From NCBI GenBank assembly GCA_026225945.1, contig JAMJFZ010000239.1:31634501-31698500 (forward strand): 64,000 nucleotides of DNA, written 5' to 3'. Shown piece after piece: positions 44,975 to 56,320 of this stretch. Origin of the DNA: Cricetomys ansorgei (taxonomy: Eukaryota; Chordata; Mammalia; Rodentia; Nesomyidae). A model generated the notes under the pieces. It was not told where the DNA came from. It ran no database searches and saw only the letters and a list, made by a program, of their open reading frames with translations. Both the position numbers and the translations under genes were made by a program. Each line of letters starts with the position of its first letter. The stretch's first letter is position 1.

Positions 44975-45120
44975 TTGCATTACACTTACCACCGGCATTT
45001 ACCAGTACTGTTCACTCCTCTGTCTTCTTAGATATGTAGAGTGGATAGAATCATAGCCAATTTACTTTCCTTTCCTAGAACCCAGCACGTAGGAAGTATT
45101 TAACCAGGATCCAACTGATG
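44975..45120 (+). mobile_element. L2 LINE 3' tail
   Basis: 'ttgcattacacttaccaccg', 'tccttttcctagaacccagc'-like text (actual 'cctttcctagaacccagcac') and 'gtaggaagtatttaacc' fit the L2 end (cctagaacagtgcctggcacatagtaggtatttaata). Confidence 0.5.
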
Positions 45121-45239
45121 CTAAATTAGGCTCTTTAATTGCTGTAGGACATGAACAGTATCCAGTATACACAGTCACCTACCTAATTAATTCTCAGTAA
45201 ATCTTTTACTCTGAGAAAATATTACTAATCTATCTTCTT

Positions 45240-46442
45240 ATGGCTCTTAACGTTTGAAAGAATAAAGATACTGAGACAATTCAATTGGGATAAAAGAATA
45301 ATCTACCTAACAAATAATGGTAAAGCTACTGGAGGTCCATGTGTTAAAAATGAATTGGATCCCCCTTTTATGTCACGCACAAAAAGCAGCGCAAACACAT
45401 CAAAGGATAAATGAAAGAGCTAAGTTATAAATTTTTTATAAGAAGACAAGCATAAACCTTTGTGATTCTCTTAAGCAATGGCTTCTCTCATATGATGCCA
45501 AAACTCACAAGCAACTAAAGAAAGAAAGAAAGGATTAGCTATACTGGATCAGAATTAAAAGTTGGTGTGTTATAAATAATACAGTGCCAAAAATATTTCC
45601 AAATCCTATTTCCAGAAAGGGATTTACAACTAGAGTGTAAAAAGGGCTCTTGCAATCCAATCATAAAAATTAAATAACCTACCCAAAGTGCAAAGCACCG
45701 AACTGACTGATAAACACATCCAGCAGATGCTCACTGCCATTGACCGTTAGAGAAATGCAAATAGAGATGACACTGAGATAGTGCTTCATAAGCATGAGGC
45801 TGACTATAGTAAATAAGGAGCATTAATAAAGCTGCAGAAAAACTGAAACTCTCATTTCTGGTATGGCTACAAAATGGTGCCACCACTTCCAAACACAGCT
45901 GGCAATGATTCTCCGGTGTTAAACATGGCTGTATCCCACTGTCTATCAATTCTACTCTTAGACAACTAGAAACACATGTCCAGTTAGAGCTTACTCATGG
46001 ATATTCATGAGTGATGATTCATAATGGCCTCAAAGCAGAAACTCAAACGCCCACAGGTTAACAGGATAAAATAAGTGTAGCATGTCTGGACAGTAGAACT
46101 TCATTCAGTAATACAAAGGAATAAAGTCCTGTTATGTGCTGTAACATAGATAAACCTTGGAGACATTAAGCTCAGTGAAAGAAACCAAAGCCTGCATATT
46201 ACATGCTTGTGTGTATATGAAACAAAGGCAGAGAGAAGACTCTGGTTACTTTGAGCATGGAGGGGCAGAAGGGACTGGATGGTATAATTCCTTTTGGCTA
46301 TGTAGTTTCTTTCGGAAGTGATGGAAATGTTGTAGACTTAGCTGCATCCATAAGTGCACAAACCAATGACTATAACAAAACCATTCAACTGGATACATTA
46401 AATAGGCAAATTTTATACTATACAAGTTGTATCTCAATACAA
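45240..46442 (+). mobile_element. Long L1M relic: ORF2 3' part plus 3'UTR
   Basis: Nearly continuous match to old mammalian L1. ORF2 phrases are 'ggataaaagaataatctacc', 'acctttgtgattctcttaag', 'atgatgccaaaactcacaag', 'gttagagaaatgcaaataga', 'tacaaaatggtgccaccact', 'cataatggcctcaaagcaga', 'aacttcattcagtaatacaa' and 'ataaaccttggagacattaa'. The 3'UTR phrases are 'gtttctttcggaagtgatgg', 'aaatgttgtagacttag' and the end 'gttgtatctcaatac'. No intact frame. It predates the rodent radiation, as L1M elements are shared among placental mammals. Confidence 0.85.
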
Positions 46443-46544
46443 TTACATGTATGAAAACAGCTCCTGGTCATTAGATAAGGCTCTTAAAGAGCATGGTTTA
46501 AGAAAGAAGATCATTGGATTAGCTCATCAGGGAGGAGTAGGACC

Positions 46545-46800
46545 CCATGAGCTCTTCCCTGATCCCTGATTGCCTGTTAACAGGTCTGGTCCTGTGCATG
46601 CGCAGTGCAGACAATCATGGCTACTGTGAGATCATGTTTGTAATGGCTGAGCCCTGAAGACAGGATCTCTCATTTGTCCTGACATTCTTTTTATTCCATT
46701 TCTGTGATGTTGTATAAGCCTCAGAGGGTTAGTATAAAATGCCCTGTTTAAAAAGCAAAGTCACTGTCTTCAGTAGTATACTCAAGACTGAAACCATCAG
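46545..46800 (+). mobile_element. Rodent interspersed repeat, family unnamed
   Basis: Matches a common rodent repeat: 'catgagctcttccctgatcc', 'ctgttaacaggtctggtcct', 'actgtgagatcatgtttgta', 'atggctgagccctgaagaca', 'tctgtgatgttgtataagcc'. An NRF1-like palindrome with one mismatch, TGTGCATGCGCA, lies at 46593-46604 within it. Confidence 0.45.
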
Positions 46801-46982
46801 GCCCCAAGGCATAGTTCCAAATTGTGGTCATACAGATGGTCCTGGCTAAAATCAGTGGACCACAGAATAAAGCAAGACGACATGAATGTGGGAAGGAGGG
46901 GCTTGTAAGGAAGAGGGGGCAATGGCAGGGCTGGGAGGGAGACAAGGTGGAGGTGTTGTGTGACAAAGCTTTCTCTGGGGAG

Positions 46983-47606
46983 CTGTAACGCACACATGCC
47001 TACTCACCCCAGACAGAGAACCCACAACAGACCAAAGTACACATATCACCAAAGTCCAATGTGGTGAACCATGCGTTTTATTGGGGTTACTTACAGGAAT
47101 ATAGGTGAGGGGTTACTTAGAGGAGCAGAAATGACTCACAGACAGCGGCATCACCAAAGCCCACCCCAGCATGGGTGACAGCTCACAAAGCGGGGAACCT
47201 GGAGCACACTGCACAGCCTGCAGGCGGCTCAACAGGTTGGAGAGTGTCCTTTCCAGGTGCTCAGTTGGTCTAAACCTCTTCTAAGGAGCTTGTTTGCTTT
47301 TTGCTTCTTCTAGGCAGTTGGTCTGGTATCAGTCTTAGTAGCAGCTTCCCTTGTCCCAAAATCTTTTTAGCAGCTCAACTGCAAAGAACTCCTTGAGTCT
47401 GAGGGAAGCTCTAGTTTTAATTGCTTATTTTGGCAGGGAAGGGCCTAGTGAATCTGGTCAGTTTCAGGGACTTCCTGAAGCCATTTTGAGTTGTTAACTT
47501 GGATTAAGGAGCTTCCTGAAGCTATTTTGAATTACTTACATTCCTGCTTAAGGAGTTTCCTGCAGGATGGAATGCTTCAGTCCTCCCAGAAAGCTGGTGC
47601 ACAACA
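46983..47606 (-). mobile_element. Solo LTR (ERV), minus strand
   Basis: On the minus strand it starts TGTTGTGCACCAGC and ends GTGCGTTACA. An AATAAAA signal (complement of 47076-47082) lies about 95 bp before the end. Readable plus-strand phrases are 'gaaccatgcgttttattggg', 'gaaatgactcacagacagcg', 'cccagcatgggtgacagctc', 'caggcggctcaacaggttgg', 'gcagctcaactgcaaagaac', 'gtcagtttcagggacttcct', matching a common rodent LTR. The U3 holds a repeated GAGCTTCCTGAAGC-type word. No target-site duplication is obvious. Confidence 0.7.
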
Positions 47607-48136
47607 GGAGGTGAGAGTAAATAGAATGCAATATATACACACATATATTTGTCAAAGAACAAGTTTAAGCAATAGTAACAACAATAATCATCAAAAGAAA
47701 ACAAACTGCAGCCTCACAGGCTGGCTGTCCTTCCCAGGTGGTGTCTGAGGTTGAGAATCTCTGGGGAGCCTTGAACCATTTCAATACCCTGTATGTGCTC
47801 AAGTGAATTAAATCACAAACTACATTCAGAACCCAGAATCTGTGTCCATTCAAGCTTTTCAAGTGATTCCACTGCAGGGGAGAAGGTAAGGTTGGGGTGT
47901 CAGTGTTGGAAGATTCATGGGCATTATTACCTAGGAAACTTACTCCTGTCCTGCATGGGTCTGCGGCTTGCTCATAGCATCTAGGTGAGTTCAGCATGCA
48001 TGCTGCTCAGACTGTACCTCCAGAAGCAGTTTTATGGCAGCCTGTTTTCATTAAAAGTTTCATGGCAACCAGAGTTTTATACTGAGGCCCTGCCTAAAAA
48101 AAATAAAAAATTAAAATAAAAAATTAAAACGACCAT
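47607..48136. other. Unclassified sequence
   Basis: No recognised gene. An A/T-rich AAAATTAAAA run at about 48097-48130 leads into the SINE. Confidence 0.4.
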
Positions 48137-48350
48137 GGGGCTGGCTATGGCTCAGCAGTTACTACCACATACCGCTCTTGCAGAAGACCGAAGTTCGATT
48201 CCCAACACTCACATTAGCCCACAGTTGCCTGTAACTCCAGCTTCCAGGGCACAGGAACTGATGCCATTTTTTGGGATCTATACACTCCCTCCCCCCACCA
48301 CACACAGGAGCACATACACATACTCACACAATAATTCTTAAAAATAAAGA
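48137..48350 (+). mobile_element. B2/B3-like SINE with CA-rich tail
   Basis: 'ggggctggctatggctcagc', 'accgctcttgcagaagaccg', 'aagttcgattcccaacactc', 'cacagttgcctgtaactcca', 'gcttccagggcacagg', then CACACA-rich and AAATAAAG end. Confidence 0.88.
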
Positions 48351-48444
48351 AGCATTAGCTTTGTGATGAAGGAGGAAATCACCTGGAGCAGTTAATGGCT
48401 ATAAACTGATAGGGTAGTTGCTGAGTTAAAAGAGAGGCTCTTGA

Positions 48445-48600
48445 CCAAGAGAAATCAGCATTGTCTTAGAACATGTTAGGATTAAAATCTGGGGTCTTGA
48501 CCAGCAAATGTGATGTCTGGTGATGTGATTCCCAGCAATCTCTGTTTTAATAAACCATCCAACGCGACTCAGATACATGCTGAAGTTAGAGACTCCTGAG
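48445..48600 (+). mobile_element. MER5A-like DNA transposon relic
   Basis: 'gtcttgaccagcaaatgtga', 'cccagcaatctctgttttaa', 'taaaccatccaa', 'cagatacatgctgaagttag', 'agactcctgag' follow the MER5A (hAT-Charlie, non-autonomous) consensus in plus orientation. Confidence 0.7.
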
Positions 48601-49949
48601 GAAGGTGTGTGGTGTTAATTTCAAGTATGTTTAAAACAGCGCCACAGATAAGGGTGCTAGATGGCTCTGAATGTGTCTGTTTTCTATGACATGTATTCTG
48701 ACCATCCCCAGATGGCTAAACAGCAGCAAAACTGGAACTATGATATATTTGAGAGAGGACAGAAGACAAATTGAACAAGGAGTTTCCCAGGGACCAAACT
48801 TTGGATGTGACTATACTCATGATTTTTTTTTTTTCCTTGTGCCTGGTGGAAGGAGAGATATTTCTTTGAATCAGATTTGAGCATAAAACAGGTTGAGTGA
48901 AATCAGTAGAAAAGCCATCACTCTAGTCGGTTTAAAAAAAGTCACTGGAGATCAGACTGATGGTATACTTGTTAACATGACACACAAACAAAAACAAGGA
49001 CAATTCCATTTCAAAAACTTCATAAATTCTGGCACTTCCCCAACAATTATCACCTTGGTGGAAAGAAACAATACACAAATAGCCCCGAGTAAGACCCATC
49101 TTGATGGCAGGGGCTGGGTTCAGCTGTCTGTGGACAATAATGAATGAGTATTAAGGATGACATTCTAGTGTGTTGCATATAAATGTGACCCAGAAATAAT
49201 GTTTGCTGCTGACTGAACGCACAGCTCCCCTCAGCTTGGAAGAGTTATGTACGTCTCTTCCTAGTTTATAAGTTCTTTGGCACCTTTGCAATTAGGAATT
49301 GCTAACTCGAATGTGTGTACTGAATTGTATTAGTGGGAAAATATTCTCCCAAGTAAGACATTTGTCATGGTGGATTCTGACTCTGTGCTGAGGGGTACCT
49401 GTCGTTCCTTGTCAGGGAATATATCCCAGTGAATTTTGCAGATACGTTTCATGCAGAACAGACACTGGTATTCTTCTGTCGGGTGGGAAACCAGCAAAAC
49501 GAGTCAGCCTGTAGGCAGGCACATTTTCTCTTGAGGAATTGGAGAACACATTCTCCTAAAATATGATGCTTAAGAAGCAATTAAGAATTGCGAAGGATTA
49601 TTCTGCCATGATTACTGCTGCTCAGGGTTTTTTTCAACCAAGAAAGATAGATAGGCTATGAGATACAGGGCTGTATCTGATGCCCAAGACGAGAGAACTT
49701 GCCCCAGTGCAAAGGCACACTGCCTGTATCAGTAGTCCAAAAAGACATGATGTGGTCCTGGCTAGAATCTCCACTCAGAAAGTTCAGATAAACTAACTGT
49801 GTCTTTCTTCACTGGGAGTTCTGACAGTTTTCTCCCTCTTTGAGCTCTTCCTATCTATGGGACTCTCTCTCTCTTGTCAGTTTCTATCTCTTCTTCTGTA
49901 ATTGAATTCTCCCACACTCCTAATGCTGTATCCATTTCCTTGTTTTCAG
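48601..49949. other. Unclassified single-copy sequence
   Basis: A T11 run at about 48830. The part 49,150-49,640 is repeat-free. No coding signal. Confidence 0.4.
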
Positions 49950-50100
49950 TGAACAGTGACATCTCTTCCCCCCCGACCCCCCCAGGCCTCTTCACCTTTA
50001 TTTGTCAAACTCTGAGTGAAGCGGGTTCATTTTCAAGTCAGCTCATAAGCAGATACTGGCTCTCCATTGCCCTCTTGGAAAGCTTTCTCTAATCACTCGG
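49950..50100 (+). mobile_element. L2-like LINE fragment
   Basis: 'caggcctcttcacctttatt', 'tgtcaaactctgagtgaagc', 'attttcaagtcagctcataa', 'cttggaaagctttctctaat' 'cac' follow L2 ('caggcctttgcacatg...tcaagacccagctcaaatgtc...gaagccttccctgatcac'). Confidence 0.45.
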
Positions 50101-50201
50101 TTCGACCACCATAGCTGTGCTTGGTCAGCTCGGAGGGCTTTGTGCCTCTTTCAAGGAAGAATTTGGCAACAGGCTACAGGTCTTGCCTTTTCCTGCCAGC
50201 A

Positions 50202-50229
50202 GTGAAGACACGTGAAGACCGTGAAGACC
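50202..50229. repeat. Triplicated GTGAAGAC(C) direct repeat
   Basis: GTGAAGACAC, GTGAAGACC and GTGAAGACCC lie back to back, a three-copy 9-10 bp tandem repeat. Confidence 0.9.
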
Positions 50230-50884
50230 CGATCATGGGTCCCAGCCACCGTGGCTATGGGAATTGCTTGAATCCATCAGCCGTATATACAAGGCTTCTC
50301 CTGTGTCCACAGGCACACAGTGACCCGCCTGGGTTGTTGTTCCTCCCATAGTATGTGGCCTCCCATACTTGAGGCCACTCTGTCTTCAGGGTCACATGAG
50401 TCTCACCTCCGCTGGGAAGCCTGCTGCTCATCTTTCCCAGCACTGCTGGACCCAGGCCTTCACAACAGTACTTACCGTTGAAGCTCACAATATATCCTTT
50501 GTACTTAATAATTCAACATAACTTATTGAGCACTTGAGTTGTACTGGGCATGGTAGAACCTTATTTTGGGTAAATGATGCTGTCTTTAATCACTGGGCAC
50601 TATTGGCTGGACTGGCACATGCTCAATTTCCCTTGCCCGTGCTAAACCGTTTTTTGAGAAACAGAAGTCTAGTTTTTAAATAATCATAACCAAATGGTGC
50701 CTCTCTCACTGGGCTTCATGTCTAACCAACAGTGCAGCTTTCCATTTCAAGGACTACTCTCATCCCTGTTGGCCTTTGTCTTGGATCTAGAGAATGTTGT
50801 ACCTGCTTAATGCCTATTGAACACACTGGAGTTTCAAAAAAAGCACATTCATGATCCTATTACTAAATATAAAAAATAAAATCA

Positions 50885-50960
50885 GTGTTTCTGATATGTC
50901 AATGCATATCAAAATCGCCTTGGGAGAGGGCTGTTTAAAACCTAAGATTCCAGGATCAGA
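50885..50960 (-). mobile_element. MER5-like fragment
   Basis: 'aatgcatatcaaaatcgcct', 'tgggagagggctgtttaaaa' and 'cctaagattccagg' match the antisense start of MER5A. It is truncated by the SINE that follows. Confidence 0.55.
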
Positions 50961-51290
50961 GAAGTGGCTCAACTGTCAAAGTGTTCCCTGTGTAAGCCTG
51001 AGAAGCTAAGTTCAGATTCCCAGCATGAATATAAATGCAAGACAGGCATGGTGGCTCACCTATAATTCCAGAATCCAGGAGGCAGAAAAAAACCCTGGAG
51101 CAAGCTGGATAGCTAGACTAGCCCAATCTGCCAGCTCTGGGTTCAAGGGTAACATCCTGTCTCCATATGAAGGGTGGAGTACGACTGAGCAAGACACCTG
51201 CTGTCAACCTCCACACACAAAAACACACAAATACATGCAAACCCTCATATGCAAGTGCACCCACATGCATATGAACACAAAATAAATGAG
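50961..51290 (+). mobile_element. Composite tRNA-head/B1-like SINE
   Basis: A B2/B3-like head ('gagaagtggctcaactgtca', 'gttcagattcccagcatgaa') runs into a B1-like body ('gacaggcatggtggctcacc', 'tataattccagaatccagg', 'ggcagaaaaaaaccctggag'). It ends in a CACACA-rich tail with AAATAAATGAG. Could be a B4-type composite or two adjacent SINEs. Confidence 0.7.
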
Positions 51291-51390
51291 TAGACAGACC
51301 GATAAATAGAAAATAATGTTCAGACTATTCTGGAAGTTCTGATTTCTTGGGACTGAGCAGAGTCTAGGTAACTCCTTCTTAGCATATGTC

Positions 51391-51776
51391 TTTGTTACTT
51401 TTCTGTTGCCATGACAAAACACCATGGCCAAGGCAACTTATAAAAATAAAGCATTTAATTGGGACTCAAGATTCTAGATGAAGATAGTCCAAGAACATCA
51501 TGGTGGGGAGCATGGCAGTAGGCCATGGTCTGGTATGCACGGCACTGGAGCAGTAGCTGAAAGCTTATGTACATCTAATCCATTAAGCATGAGGCAAAGA
51601 GAAAGCTAATGGGTCTGCCATGGGCTTTGGAAACATCAAAATCCACCCCCCAGTGACACTCCTCCTCCAGTAAGGCCACACCTCCTAATCCGTCCCAAAC
51701 ACTTCCACCAACTGGGAACCAAGGTTTCAAATATATGAGCCTGTAGGGACCATTCTCATTCATATCACCACAGCTT
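51391..51776 (-). mobile_element. MaLR-type solo LTR, well preserved
   Basis: Reverse complement of the LTR at 15817 and 20670: 'ttacttttctgttgccatga', 'aaaacaccatggccaaggca', 'acttataaaaataaagcatt', 'gagcagtagctgaaagctta', 'agtaaggccacacctcctaa', 'cttccaccaactgggaacca', 'gagcctgtagggaccattct'. Among the most intact MaLR LTRs here, near full length. Confidence 0.85.
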
Positions 51777-52207
51777 GGTACCCAGTGGTGTGATAGGCTG
51801 TGTTCTGAGAAACTTCTATGAAGTTTCTACCTCAATGCTTGCACAGGTTTTCAATGAGAAAACCCCTACAGAGAAGCCCTTTCAGAATTGTGTTCTGCCA
51901 ACAGACCCTTAGCTTCAGGAAGAGTGCTGATCTAAGAACTGTTTTAAAAAGATTTCTAATTTATTCTGAGCCAAATCTAAAAGGGGGATTGCCAGCATGT
52001 ATATCTGTAAGTTTACTTTCGCCAAAAATGAAAAGCTTTATTTTATTGTTGTATAGTTATGTAAATTCACAAATGCACATATTTATGAAAATGATATGTT
52101 TTCTTTTTCCTTTCTTGGCTACCAAGGAGCAAAGTCAATCTTTCAGTGCTCCAATGAAGAAATAAGAACAGGATTATCTGGCCTAGGCTTCCTGGAGCAG
52201 GTTAGCA
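51777..52207. other. Unclassified sequence
   Basis: No repeat recognised. A 115-codon plus-strand frame (51818-52165) has no domain features. Confidence 0.4.
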
Positions 52208-52370
52208 AGTGGATAGTAAGAACTAATGTTTATTGAAATATTTCCTACAGGTCAAGTATCTTAGGCTCCATTATTTCATTTACTGTTCTAAAATAAATAT
52301 CAAGGGACATGTATGTCCTTCATTCTTATGCAGAGAAACTCAAGGAAATGCCTCTTGTCAGGCCGAGTAA
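52208..52370 (+). mobile_element. MIR SINE fragment
   Basis: 'gtaagaactaatgtttattg', 'aggtcaagtatcttaggctc', 'cattatttcatttactgttc', 'atgcagagaaactcaaggaa' follow the MIR core in plus orientation. Confidence 0.65.
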
Positions 52371-52859
52371 AGCCAAGTGCAGTACGAAGGTACAAGCGCA
52401 CAAGGAGAACTGGGTGTTGGGTGTGTCGAGGAAGTCTGAAGGGATGTCCCAAGTGGGATGCCACTGAAAAGGAGAATTAAGACAGTGTATTCAAAAATGT
52501 CAGCGTATCACTTTTAGATTGTTGATGGACAGATACAGAGTCCGTGCTATGCCTTCCCGAATCATGTGGAATCTATGGCCTCAAAGCCGTAGGGTCCTGC
52601 CCTATGGCTGCCCTTCAGCACAGAACGTGGTCAGAAAGCCACACCTGCTGTGAAGCAGGCAGTTGTTTGGAATGCAGTCTTGATGACCTCGGATGACATG
52701 GCTGCACCCTTGTTTAGGGCGTGCTGGGGGTGTTATACAGAAACATCCACTGGCGGGTAGTGCAATGTATTTTATCAAGGATTTGCAGGTTTATGCCCAT
52801 TTAAGACAATTTTTAGAGTCAACAAAAATCTAGCTTTAGTGATCTTCTAGGTTAAAATC
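52371..52859. other. Unclassified sequence
   Basis: No recognised feature. Confidence 0.4.
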
Positions 52860-53300
52860 TACAGAGTAATGATCAAAGTAAGTTATGCATATTTCACAAA
52901 GGGGATCTACCTATGAATCTGATCTCTCCGGAGACTTGAACAGGCTGCCAGTGCTCCAGTGCTGCAGATATCATTTCCTTCTTTTGAAACAGCCATTTTA
53001 TTCTAAAATCAATGCCACAACTTTCATAGCTTATCGATTTTGTTGTTGGGCATTCATTTGCTGCAGAGAAAAATCATTACTTAAATCACATTGCTCCAAA
53101 TAAGACTGACTAAAGCAAGCAAGATGGTATTCCTGTCAAAGGTAGCTCATATTCCAATTGACATTGTATTCTGCTGCCGACAGCTGAGGGCTAGAGTTTT
53201 GATTAATCCATTTTCCTCTCATTATATACACAATCTCTCTTCCTCAAAGGTTCCAATAATTACTCTGGCAAGTGTTGGACCTTGACAGAACAATGCATAT
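52860..53300. other. Candidate conserved non-coding block
   Basis: Repeat-free stretch with factor-like words (GATATCATTTCC, AAATCAATGCC, CTTATCGATTTTG, AAATCATTACTTAAATCACATTG, TTTTGATTAATCC, CAATAATTACTC). Enhancer-like composition; inference only. Confidence 0.28.
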
Positions 53301-53842
53301 ACTTTTGATGACCATGGTGTATACAGGAGAGGAAAGGCTGGTTTTGTTTTCTGATTCTCCTTGGGCATTGTTGGAAAAAGCTCATCTGTGCTGCTTGTGT
53401 TTCAAGCTCAAGGCTGTATTTTGTTTTTCTCTTCCACGGAAGGAGCTATAGCAAGAAGGAGCAGGTGTGTAGTCACCCTAAGCCTGACAGGCACCTGCTG
53501 ATGAGTCATTTCAAAATCCTTGGTGAGAGAGCACCCAACACAGGAGCTGTACGAGAGAAAGTTGGAGAGAGGAAGCGGGGGAACTAACTCCCCTGTGTCT
53601 GCTTCTGCTTTGCACTGAGAATCAGAAGTTGTAGACTGTGCTTCCTGAACCCCTCTGGCTGCACTGTCACGCACACTTGGAAGCTTATTCTCTGGGCGGC
53701 TGTTAACACTTACCGTCCTTTGAGATTGAGATTTTGCAATAGCTGAGAGAATTACTTGGTGGTTGCTTTTGGTATTCTGTCCTTAAACATATTTGGGAAA
53801 AATCGGGAGGGGGAGGGGAGGTGATGGCACTCAGGGAGAACT

Positions 53843-53910
53843 GATGTGTGTGTGTGTGTGTATGTGTGTGTGTGTGTATGTGTGTGTGTGTGTGTGTGTA
53901 CATGTATGTC
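53843..53910. repeat. (TG)n microsatellite
   Basis: GT array with two TATG interruptions. It directly precedes the tail side of the minus-strand SINE at 53915. Confidence 0.97.
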
Positions 53911-53914
53911 TTTG

Positions 53915-54048
53915 CTCCCACCATGCTGGGATTACATGTACCACCATATCTGGGTCTTCTATGTGGATGTTAAAATTTCAAACTTAGGTACTCATGCTTA
54001 TGTAGAAAGCAATTTACCAGCCAAGCCATTTCTTCAGCCTGGTGATTG
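53915..54048 (-). mobile_element. B4/RSINE-like SINE
   Basis: Antisense SINE text: 'ccatgctgggattacatgta', 'ccaccatatctgggtcttct', 'acttaggtactcatgcttat', 'gtagaaagcaatttaccagc', 'caagccatttcttcagcctg'. In SINE sense the GT array is its CA tail. Confidence 0.75.
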
Positions 54049-54269
54049 GCTCTGTCAATTCCAAAACTTAAGCTACGTAACGAAACCCATGGTCTGTTAG
54101 TGGAGAGAACTATGAAAATGACTGTTTTCATCAAGTCCAGGACTTAGGCACATCATCAGATAGGCCCCAGTTGAAGTAGACTATTATCAACATCAAATGG
54201 ATTTGTGTAGGTAAGTATGAGATTGTACTCAGTAGAAAATGTTTGCTGATGTCTACAGGCATTATATTG

Positions 54270-54438
54270 GCTGATCCTGAGTTACTAACTTGGATTCTAA
54301 TGTGCCAGTGTTTAGTGGGCATGAGAATTCACTGGAGTGCTCGGTGAAGCACAGGTTGCTGGGCTCCAAATTCCTCAAGGATTTCTGATCCAGTGGGTCT
54401 GCAGTAGGGCCTAGGTTCTCAGGTTGAGGGACCAAATT
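54270..54438 (-). mobile_element. MER5A-like DNA transposon relic
   Basis: Antisense MER5A: 'agaattcactggagtgctcg', 'tgaagcacaggttgctgggc', 'tttctgatccagtgggtctg', 'cagtagggcctaggttctca', 'gagggaccaaatttgac'. Confidence 0.7.
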
Positions 54439-54574
54439 TGACAATCCCATTGTGAGACACTAGGAGAATGGATGACTTACTCAGCCCCTTAGAGACGTGG
54501 TAGATTTGAGCACAGGTCTATGTTACTTGGGTTGTTTTAATGTTCACTCTTGAATGGGATACAGACAAATTTTA

Positions 54575-54775
54575 ATGAGAAAATATTAAGCACTGGATAC
54601 TTCATATATTATCTAATTTAGTGTTCACAATAGCCTGACATACCTGTTATCTCTAACTCCCAGATAAAAGAACATAATCTCAGAGAGCCTTTCATTTGTT
54701 TAAGTCCAGGAAGGTCATACCTTGAGGTTGAAGAGTCACTAGAGTTGGTCTGGCTCCAAATCTTAGACTTCCCAT
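54575..54775 (+). mobile_element. MIR SINE
   Basis: 'ttaagcactggatacttcat', 'attatctaatttagtgttca', 'caatagcctgacatacctgt', 'ataatctcagagagcctttc', 'gtccaggaaggtcatacctt', 'ggtctggctccaaatcttag' give most of the MIR consensus in order. Confidence 0.8.
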
Positions 54776-56320
54776 GACATCTGAGGTTCTCCTTGGATTA
54801 ATTTGCCTTAAAGGGAGAACTTTTTAAAAAGACTGAGAGAAGAAAGAATCAAGGCTAAAGTAAAGGAACACATCTGGATTGACCGTGGGCCATCAATCCG
54901 TTTGTCTTAGGAAGAGTAACAGGCACACTAGACTGCCTAGTTCCTGTCAGTGACACTGTTAACCTGATCTGAATTCTGATGGCCACCCTGCCATACACAC
55001 CGATCGAGACTTGATCTCAGCTCACTCAGGTGTCAATCCTAGCCTTCGAACAAGGAGCTTATTCTAGTGGGCAAATGGCTATTCCCCTCCTCACAGCTTC
55101 CCTCAGGAGCGTCATTCAGTCATTCAGGACTGGGGCAAACCCTCATGTTCCACTCACTCTCTACCTTACAAGCCTTAGGCTTCATCTCTCCCAAAGAACT
55201 GGAAAGGTCATTTAAAAAAAAAAAAAAAACCTCTCTTCACTCTGGATGCAGATTGCAGCATTTCAGACCAGCCATGATGGAGAGTGGTGAATTTGTCCCC
55301 CATACGACAGGAGCATAATTTCAGCCAACCCCAGTAGAAGGAAGAAGGCATCAGAGGTGAAGCGGAGAACCATGTTGGACTTCTGATGGCTGCCCATTAT
55401 TATTTACTGAGAGCCCGTGGGAAGAACAATCCTCTGCGTAGCTTTCCCCAGATTATCTAGATTCTCTACATATAAGTTTTCACTGAGACATTTTCCTGTC
55501 TTCATTTATAATAAATATAGAGGAAGTGGATTCTTTTCTCCTCAAGGTGAGTTTAATTGTTCCGTATTTTATAATGCAATGTATTAGCATATAGTAAATG
55601 AGCCAGGAACCATTTTTTTCCTTAAAACTGAAAAGATTCCTATCTTTCCCTCTGTACCGCCATCTCTTTCACTGACTAGAATAATCAGTGCTTTGAAAAA
55701 AGCATATTTTGAAAATATAACTGAAAATGAGAGACTAAACACCCCAAGTATATATTAACACTAAACAGCATCCTTTTCCCTCTGTTTATTAAAATATTTA
55801 GCCTGTTTGGGCTTAGTTTTAGATTCTCATTGTATCCCATGTATAAACCTTCCCTTTGAATGCCTGTACTCTAACCAGCATAATACATTCATGTTATAGA
55901 TCTGTTCCAATAAACGCTGGAATCGGTTGCAAAGGAAGGTGGTAGTTTGACCTTCATTTCTGCCCCTAGTTCATTGCCATGGCATCAATATAAAACTTCT
56001 ACCAGTTTCAGACTAAGCTCATTACACAAGGGACCGGGGAGAGAAAGAAAGACCTCTAAAAGTTTTTCTTGCAAAACACTGGCACGATTCTATCTTCATT
56101 TTCCAGCTGCCCTTTAATTATCCAGCCAAGCCCGGGCATATAATAAGGTAACCCAGATAAACAGTGCTTGGCATAGTCAAAGTAAATGTCAAAGCAGGTT
56201 AGCCAGTCGAGTTCTGCCTTTCCTTCACTATACGTTTACTCATGGGAAATAAGCAATGTCTCTTCTTCAAAATATATGACGTCGCGGGCCCTGCATTTGC
56301 AAAAGCCACTGTCCAACCAT
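54776..56320. other. Unclassified single-copy sequence
   Basis: An A16 run at 55214-55229. From about 55,400 to 56,300 the sequence is repeat-free with AT-rich factor-like words. No gene seen. Confidence 0.4.

Noticed and set aside
46593..46604. NRF1-like palindrome TGTGCATGCGCA as a promoter element
   Set aside because: One mismatch, and it lies inside a dispersed rodent repeat without any promoter context.
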